Positions 56,190 through 64,000 of a stretch of DNA of 64,000 nt are shown here, in pieces. Below the pieces are notes generated by a model. It made no database searches and was not told where the DNA came from. It saw nothing but the letters and a program-made list of their open reading frames with translations. The stretch is from Onchocerca lupi. Lineage: Eukaryota; Nematoda; Chromadorea; Rhabditida; Onchocercidae. The stretch is taken from NCBI GenBank assembly GCA_028564675.1, contig JAOVVO010000348.1:1-64000 (forward strand), written 5' to 3'. Each line of letters opens with the position of its first letter. Position 1 is the first letter of the stretch. A program made the translations under genes and the position numbers.

Positions 56190-59100
56190 ATGACGCAGCA
56201 ACATAATTTTTATCTTTTGAAATTGGGTAAGAAGTATATCTTGAAAATTAGTTGAATTAATATTTGCATTTCTATATCGTAATAAAATATCTGAGAATAT
56301 TCGTTCTAAAATGAATATTGGCGCAAAATATTTTTCTTAAAGAGATAAAAAAGATAGTGGGAAAATATTTTTCCTGATAGCTTATCAGTCATTACCATAA
56401 AATTTCCTAGTTATTTTTTGAGAAAATTATTTTTGAGAAATTAAAAATTCTTATGGCGAGAGATGAATAAATGATATCACATATATTTCTGTGACTTCAG
56501 TAACAAATGAACAATAATTTTTGGAATATTTTTTTTCCTGCATTTTTTCCGAATAGATTCATGAGTTTCAGGATTACCAGGTACAAGTAAAAGTGAAGTT
56601 TTACAAGGACAATATGCCAAATTAGTTCTGCCAGCTGCTACTTCTGATTATATGGATGCCATTGTTACATATGTTGAATGTAAATTATTTCTTTCATAAT
56701 TAATTATTTCGGAAGAATTTACAATGATTTAATTTCATTCTACATATTTATTTTAAATATTTGCTTATAATTCATAAACTGATCGTTGTTTATAGCTTGG
56801 ACTACAGTTCATGTACAATTACCGCATGCTTATCTTCTATTATCAAAATTGCAGAAACAACTACAACAAACATATGACTATTCTAAGTCATTATCGAATC
56901 CTATCTCAGGTTATCTAATGCTCTTATAATGCTGATATAGATAAGATCGAATGTTGATAAAAATAATAACATCGTAAAAGAAGATAGAATAGTAGCAAAT
57001 TAAATATTATGCTAGAATTTTAAAATTTCATAATCTAGGAATTTTTTATTTTAAAATATTTCATACTGATTAATTCAATTGTGAATAGTTGTTTTTGTAA
57101 TATTAACATTTTGGAAGAAGAATTGAATTAGACAATTTGAATTTTCATATAAATATGAAAAAGAAAAAAAAAATAAAATAATATTTGCTAGGAATTTTTA
57201 CAGGCTCAGCCGGAATTATGAAATATGGCTTGCAAAGTGAATGTTATCGTGTTCTCATTATCAAACGTATAGATCCAACATTAATACTTGTAAGTTGAAA
57301 AAAAAGAGAAAATACATAAAGCGAGATATTTTTTGGATTTAAGTTTCTTTTCTTTTTTTTTTTTTTTTTTTGATATTTAATTAGGATCAACTTAAAATTT
57401 GATAAATTCTATTTATAAATTTTATCAAATAAATTCTATTTATCAAATTTTAAGTTGATCCTAATTAAATATCAAAAAAATTATTGCATTCATTCAATTT
57501 GATGTTAATTTTTATTTTCATTTCCGTATTAATAGCATTTATAACTGTCTTTTTTTTTTTTTCAAAAGGATTTTTCATCTTTTTTTACTCATTATTATTT
57601 ATTTATCATTATATATACTCAATGAGTATATAGCTTACTATATAAAAATAATAAAAAATTCCAAAAAAATTCCGACTTATAATTGAAATATTTAGTTGAA
57701 ATTCTATCTGTAATTAAAATATTTAATCAAAATTTCGACTTTTAAATAAAATATAATACCAAAACTAATGGAACATTTTAGGTTTTTCATCTTCTGTAAA
57801 TATCATAATTTCATATCAGATATGAATGATAGTTTTTTCAATAATATTTATTCTGATCATTGAAGTATTTATTAAAATCAATTAACGAAAATTAATGAAA
57901 AAACGAAAACTTTCATTATATCTTCGCTAATATGCCCAAGTGAGAAACTTATGGCTAGAATAAGAAATTCCATTTTAACTTTTAAGTTCGCAATGGATTT
58001 CAACTTCCGAAATATTTAATTAATTTAATTATTTTTTATCTTTCACCATTATTGAAAATGATTCTCGTTTCGTGTTGACTTATTGAGCTCTGTTTCAATT
58101 CTTTTCCAGCAAATATTTCGTCAAATTTTTCAAATTTCAATTAGAAATATGAGCTAAATGATAGCAATTAAACATTCTCTTCAAATATCTGATTGTTAGC
58201 AACTGTAAAAATAACGTTTTATTATTTTTAAGATAAGATTTGTCGATTTCGGTTATACAGATGTTGCAGCAAAAGAGTTAATTCATCCGATACCGAAAAG
58301 CCTAACTGATGTGCCTGGTAGGTGCAATTTTAATTGACTAATGCTCTTAAATATAGAACAATTTGTTCAGTTTTTAAAATTCTAATTCAAAATATGATTA
58401 ACCTATTTCATCTTTCAAATTCATCATTTATTTAAGCAAAATAAAATTCGACTTTTATCGAAATATCGAAATTTGAAATATGTTACTAATTTCTAAACGT
58501 TGAAAAACTTTAAATAATATAAAAACCAAAACAAAACAAGAAATGAATTTTATAGCACAAGCATTTCCGATACGAATGGAATTAAAACATAGCATAGCAG
58601 GTTCAATGTCACTTAATGCCTTTCGAAAATATTTGACAAATGCGCAAGTTATCATTCAATTAGGTTTATCAAAGCTCTTTTTTTTTTTTCACTTTAAATT
58701 AAACTGAAATTTGACAGTGAAAAAATCGAATAATTTGAATTAAAAGCAAATTTGAACATCTGATATTAACATGATGTGATTTAATTCAGGATTTGATAAA
58801 TTTTGATTACGGTTAAATTTGAAATAGAATATAGCGCTAAATTTTAATTTATTTATTATCCCAAAACTTTTCTTTATCACTTTTGAATTTCCCAACTTTG
58901 ATTAAATTTGAGAGAATATTTTTGATAAATTTTTCCATTTTTCAAAATTATGCAATCGATTTTGAAATTTTTGAGATTATTTCTTCACAAAATTTAATCT
59001 TAGCAACTAAATTTGCCAAGATTACTTTGTACCATTGATATATTTAAATTTTTATTTGTCCTATCAATCTGTTGTAAATTTATCAACATAAAAAAAATAA

Positions 59101-62100
59101 TTGAGACGTGGGGAAAAATAAAAGTAATTTCTGAAGGAAAATTTTTATATAGGTAATCAAATTATGAATGATTCCTTTACGGGAATTATATATATCACTG
59201 ATGAAAAAAACAAGTGGTACTGGATGGATGAAGCAATTCAATCAGAAATGCCTATCAAAAAGTATTTAAATATTTTCTAAAAATTATAGTGTTAATATAT
59301 TTGCTATAGAAAAATTAAAATTGATAATACTGAAAATGAAAAAGTTCATCTAGTCAATAAAACCAAGTAATAAAACTTCAGCAAAAGCAAAAAAAAAAAA
59401 AAAGGATTAAACGTAATCCAAATTAAAATTATTTGTTTAATTCATCTAATTATAATTAAATGCAACTGATAATTTCATATATTTAATCGAATTTCTGACT
59501 AAATTCATTATGTTTTATAATTTTTCGTTCCATAAATTAACTTATCTTACTCATTTCAATTAAAATAAATAGACCAATGTGCTATTATGTATGATTTGTA
59601 ATAAAGCGGTGAAAAATTATTTTCAAAACCTAAGATTTTGGAACATTTTTTTCAAATGATTTTGTCACGTAAAAAATATAATTTATTTCAATTGATACAA
59701 TAATTGCTAAAATCACATCAATCATTAATTTTAATTATCTAGATTGAGAGTAAATGTCAATGATAATATGAACGAGAATGTTATACTTCATTTTGATAAC
59801 GATATTAACCATTCAAAGAGGATAAAGCCATTTGAGAAAACAGAAAAATTGGAAGATCTAGATGATCCGGAAATGATCGATCAACAGATAAATAGTGATG
59901 ATCCGATAAATAACGGTAAAAAGAAAAATATTAAATTGATTCGAAACAAATAGTTTGAATTAGCAATTAATAGTGCCAATGATAATAATAATGATAATAA
60001 TAATAACAATAATAATAATAATGATAATGATAATAATAATAATAGTAGATTTATTGTTGCAAATCTTGCGAATAAAACAAATTAGTTTATAACAGATAAG
60101 AAAAATAAGAAAATTGATTCGAGTAGTTTACGAAGAAAATACGAGAGTCGACGAAAAATTTTTCGAAATCATGTTTCGGAAGATGATTATCCTGAAGGTA
60201 AACTAACTGTTTAAAAATATTTTTGTATTTTTTTTATATGATATCATTATTAAAGTTTTGGGTAAAAAGATTCTTTCTACTGAGGGTTTATTTTAATATT
60301 TAACATCGATTAAGAAAATGTTGATATGACGGTTAAATTAGAATTAAATTTGATTAGCGCATCTTCAAAGACTATATATTATTTAAAAAAAAATCCGAAT
60401 TAAAGCTCTTTTTTTTGCTGAAGATCAAAAGTTCGGAAAGATCAGGAACAAAAGTATGAATAAAAGAATCAATTAAAAATAAATGAATGAATGAATAACA
60501 TGTTAAATTTAGCTTCATATAATTAAATTATACCGAATAAGGCGGAAGATTAGGAAGAATAGGTGTGAAAAGGCACTATTCTCTCGAAAAAAGGAACTAA
60601 ATACTGGAATTTAATAAATTTAAAAGAATAAATAGGTTTATCAGTAATGCAGTTGTTAACTGAAGGAAATTCTTTATTTTTAGTTGCGTAATCATAAAAT
60701 GAATACAGTATGATTTTCTATCTTTAGATTTTTAAAAATGAATTTTTCATTGCTTAAAATTCCATCTAGTCAATCTAATCTGGTCGTATTATTAGTATTT
60801 TAGTATTTAATTTCATAAAGCTGTATCAGTAACATATTAATGAATTGACATTATTAAATAAATAGAAGTAGATGAATATAATAAATGATGAATATCCATT
60901 ATTCATATCATATTTATTAGAAAGGTAAATAAATTTCTATCCAGTTCGATTCATTTCAATTTCTATTCATTTCTCTTCCCAACCATTGCGCCACTCATTA
61001 GTCTATTCATTAGCTTTAAGAAAAATGCGGAAAAAATTTCTATTATTTGTCTTGAAGCGACTTACTTTTATTCCCTATTAATTGCAGTTCAATATCAATC
61101 AATGATTGAAATACAAAAAAAGGAAACAAATCGTAAAAGATCATCAAAACAGGTGTCTTATGTAATTAATGATAAAATTTTGGATAGCTCTGCGCTAATC
61201 AATTATCAAAAATTAATCACTATTACTGATAAAGCAAAGAAATTCTATCTTGCATTTGAATTATTCACTCATTCGATGTGGTTATTTAAAAATTTTAGTT
61301 ATTCCCCACTTAGATTGATGAATTGAAATGATTAGAATTGAATTAATGATAAAAATTATTTTTTCAAAGCTATTATTTAGCGTTTATCAATCACTAAATT
61401 TTTTTCTCGCTCTCCTTTCTCTACATTTTACCTATTCTTTAATATATTCATATATGATATTAATTCCTAAAATTAAATAATCTTATGATCGTATCAGAGA
61501 GATTACGGTCATCTAATCCTTATAGATTACGGTACTTAGAGGTTGTGGAAAAAAATGAAAAATTTGTTATATTTGCAACGAAACTGATGAAAATTATTAT
61601 CTGATTACTATTATTCTATTCTTTTAGTGCACTCATTAATTAAATTAATATTATGTAGCTTTAAAAAGAATTCAAAAAAATATAAAAAAGAAGAGATTCA
61701 TTTTAAATATTATTTCAACATAAAATAAAATCCCACCGTAAATTAAATTTCAACATTTTCATATTTATTTAATTAATGAAATAAGCAATGATTACTTTAA
61801 AATTATTCTTATTATTTCATTCCATTCAATTCTATTTTGATATATTTTTTATTATTTCAGTATTTCGGTACGTTGCAACAAATAACTTCTCGTCAACCAC
61901 ACTATATTTCCAATTTTACTGATCTCAAAAGTTTGTTTTATTTTTTCTGCTTACTATTTATTGTTTTTTCCTTTTTATACTAAAACTTTGATAATTTAAT
62001 AAAACGATAAGTGTTAAATAAAATATTTAGAGTAACCAATAGTTTTGGAAACTTACCAAGTCCGAAAGAAAGCTGCATAATTATGGCGATTTTTTTGCTA

Positions 62101-62352
62101 AATTTCAAACAACCAAAAAAAAAAGTGATAATTCCGGTTCGAAAAACTGAAAATTATAAGGAATGTGGAAAAGATGAGGAGAAATATTTTTTAGCATCAT
62201 CAAATTCCGACAGTTCATCTGTAACAATTATATTTGCAATAACTCTGGTATCCGTTGCTGCTTTCATTCTATTAGCCTTATTTTTTCGAAAGCGGAAATG
62301 GATTTCATCAGTTATTAAAAAGTTTAATTTAATTTTTTATGCGATGAAATAA
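56190..62352 (+). CDS. Tudor-domain protein with a C-terminal transmembrane segment
   Basis: Exons: 56190-56226, 56572-56679, 56796-56909, 57204-57289, 58233-58317, 58556-58663, 59153-59261, 59743-59915, 60096-60197, 61088-61152, 61861-61930, 62033-62352 (stop TAA). They join in frame to about 458 residues. Residues about 20-200 form a Tudor unit: EVLQGQYAKLVLPAA, then ECYRVLIIKRID, the signature IRFVDFGYTD, and a following AQAFPIRMEL and FRKYLTNAQVIIQL typical of the extended Tudor fold. Such domains usually bind dimethyl-arginine on Argonaute/PIWI or Sm proteins. Residues about 217-310 are acidic then basic and low complexity. Residues 416-437 (TIIFAITLVSVAAFILLALF) are a clear membrane helix followed by RKRKW. 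Exon 10 could instead run on to a stop at 61326, giving a soluble form. Alternatively exon 12 may splice at 62321 to exon 62676, merging with the next entry. Confidence 0.8.
57365..57480. repeat. Perfect 43-base inverted repeat with a 30-base spacer
   Basis: Arms 57365-57407 and 57438-57480 are exact reverse complements (core ttaattaggatcaacttaaa), lying in Tudor intron 4. It would form a strong hairpin in RNA or a cruciform in DNA. It has no resemblance to the dispersed element, so it may be a separate miniature element or a replication-slippage palindrome. Confidence 0.9.
59979..60046. repeat. AAT/GAT microsatellite in a Tudor intron
   Basis: Run of aat, gat and aac triplets between Tudor exons 8 and 9. 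Read in one frame it would give an Asn-rich stretch that ends at a TAG before exon 9, so I treat it as intronic. Confidence 0.8.
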
Positions 62353-62679
62353 TTTTGCTATAGTAATATTATTTTGAAAAAAATATATATTTATTAAATG
62401 AAAACTGTAGTGAAGATAATATTGCATATCATTAAAAGAATATTTGAAATTTAGCTTTTATCACAATTTTACTACTTTTTTTTATCATTAATATTTTAAT
62501 ATTAACATGTAGAGATTCTTTTGATTATAATTTAGAAAATTTAATTTTAATCGTAACAGAAGAAAATGGATGACAAGCATTTAAAGAAAAAAAAATTTTT
62601 TTTTTTTTGAAAAATGATTCTGATAAGTTTATTTTTCATTGCTCAATCTTACAGCGATAAGTTGTTTAATTTTAGAGGA

Positions 62680-64000
62680 ATGGAAGATAAAAAAGATGAA
62701 GAAACATCAAAGGTTAATTATAAAGTTGTTTGATTATTTCTTCCCTTTTTTCTATTTTCTTTCATTGTTTTTAAGAAATACAACTGGAAATTTAATGGGA
62801 TAATCTTTATAAATTAGTAAAAAAATTAAGTATTTGAAAAAAAAAAAAGAAATTTGCAAGAAAGTTCTGATTTGTTGAAAAATTGTTTTGGATATTTCAG
62901 GCTAATCATTCTGATTCGTTAAAAAATGGTGAGTTAGATGAATCGTGGACAAATCAAAATACAAATAACAATTACCGTAAAAATGGTGGTACAAAAGAAT
63001 CGATAGCTGCTGATGATAAGATAATTACGAAAGATTTGGATTACGGTAATCTGAAAGATGACATTGATAATAATCTAAAAAGAAATGACAAGCATGAGAG
63101 GTAAAAATTAAGATTTTGATACACAAATTTCGATCCATTTGTAATTATTGCTAAGAATTAAGCGTTTCTTTAAAAAGAGCTGTTTTCTTTTTATATATTC
63201 GATTTTAAGAGAATTAAAAAATTTTTTCCGAGTTTTGTTAAATGAGATTAAATGAGATTAATTAAATGAGACATCATTTAATTAATTAAGACAATAGTGC
63301 ATTTAAAATTTTGTTTGAAAGTTTTAATATTCATTAAAAAAAAGAGAAAGAAGTTAAATATGTTTACAATGATTCATTAAAATCTTTATCGCAAAATCTG
63401 TTCCAATTTTGTTGAAAAAATGTCGAATTTAATTTCATTAACATACATTTTCATATTTGCAGTATATATTGATTATTTAAATATCAATGCTAAAAAGTAA
63501 CTTCACTATTATATATTTAGAATATAAATTTTCTTAGTACCATTTCATATCGGAGAATAAGAATAATTCTTTATTCAACAGAAATATTTAGAAAGAATTA
63601 ATCAATCTATCATAAAAATTTTAAGCTTTTAATTGTTTAATGTCATATTTGTTAATAGATAGTATTGATAGAAAAATGCTATTCAAGCATAATCATTACG
63701 ATAATTTAATAGATTGTTTTCAAATTTGTGACATGAACAGTTATAGCTTTTTCAGAGCATCTCGGCAACATGCTGGCCATTCAATTGGTGATTTTGATGA
63801 CCTGTCAACTTCTTTCAAAAACACCGGAAAAATTTCTCGAATTATATTGAAAAATCAAGACAATACTGTGGAAAGTAGTCTTAGCGAGGAAGAAATCCAA
63901 ACACTTTCGAAAAATTTCAATTCTCAAAGCACTGAAGATGATGATTACTCAGATTCAGACTCATCTGCTAGCAACAGTATTACATCTCTGAGTGATGTTG
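62680..64000 (+). CDS. Acidic Ser/Asp-rich protein, partial (runs off the window)
   Basis: Exons: 62676-62712 (ATG at 62680), 62901-63100 and 63756 to the window edge, joining in frame. The visible 159 residues are highly polar: Lys/Glu/Asp and Asn-rich at first, then Ser/Asp-rich with acidic clusters (SLSEEEIQTLSK, TEDDDYSDSDSSASNS). No fold or family is recognised; it looks disordered, with many possible casein-kinase-type sites. It may begin a new gene, with the acceptor at 62671-62675 used for a spliced leader. It may equally be the cytoplasmic tail of the upstream Tudor/transmembrane gene, because a donor at 62321 gives exactly the phase needed and no AATAAA was seen between them. Confidence 0.65.

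Noticed and set aside
61153..61326. Extension of Tudor exon 10 to an in-frame stop
   Set aside because: Kept only as an alternative end: splicing at the AAACAG|GTGTCT donor to 61861 gives a continuous product, and the extension looks like AT-rich intron translation.

Overview
The window is very AT-rich eukaryotic DNA. Small exons are separated by AT-rich introns with GT donors and short nematode-style TTTCAG/TTTTAG acceptors, and A or T homopolymers of 12-30 bases recur throughout. This architecture, with candidate spliced-leader acceptors just upstream of start codons, suggests a parasitic nematode, possibly of the filarial/spirurid type; that is inferred from style and not proven. No bacterial, phage, CRISPR, rRNA or tRNA signature was recognised.

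Layout. 1-19 kb: no convincing exon, only simple repeats, a tandem duplication and one copy of a dispersed element. 19.1-34.6 kb (+): a complete class III membrane adenylyl cyclase in 21 exons, 1031 residues, with M1, C1, M2 and C2 and all main catalytic residues; every splice junction was phase-checked. 35.6-37.4 kb (-): the 3' part of a small membrane-hairpin gene resembling promethin/LDAF1. 38.2-46.1 kb (-): a 20-exon, about 622-residue protein that I do not recognise; a pair of its exons has been tandemly duplicated in frame. 46.1-49.1 kb: head-to-head intergenic region. 49.1-54.7 kb (+): a costars-domain protein (STARS/ABRA C-terminal domain, an actin and Rho/SRF-linked family). 56.2-62.4 kb (+): a Tudor-domain gene whose last exon encodes a transmembrane helix. 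62.7-64 kb (+): exons for an acidic, Ser/Asp-rich protein that runs off the window and may be the continuation of the Tudor gene.

The genes do not form an obvious pathway. The cyclase makes cAMP at the plasma membrane, the costars protein belongs to actin regulation, and the Tudor protein is of a fold usually tied to methyl-arginine or small-RNA machinery. The two minus-strand genes are close enough to share a transcript. The most unusual items are the Tudor/transmembrane combination, the exon-pair duplication in the unknown gene, a dispersed element with 16-20 base inverted ends that carries arrays of E2F-like sites (three inside a cyclase intron), and an abrupt drop in homopolymer density over about 35-48 kb.
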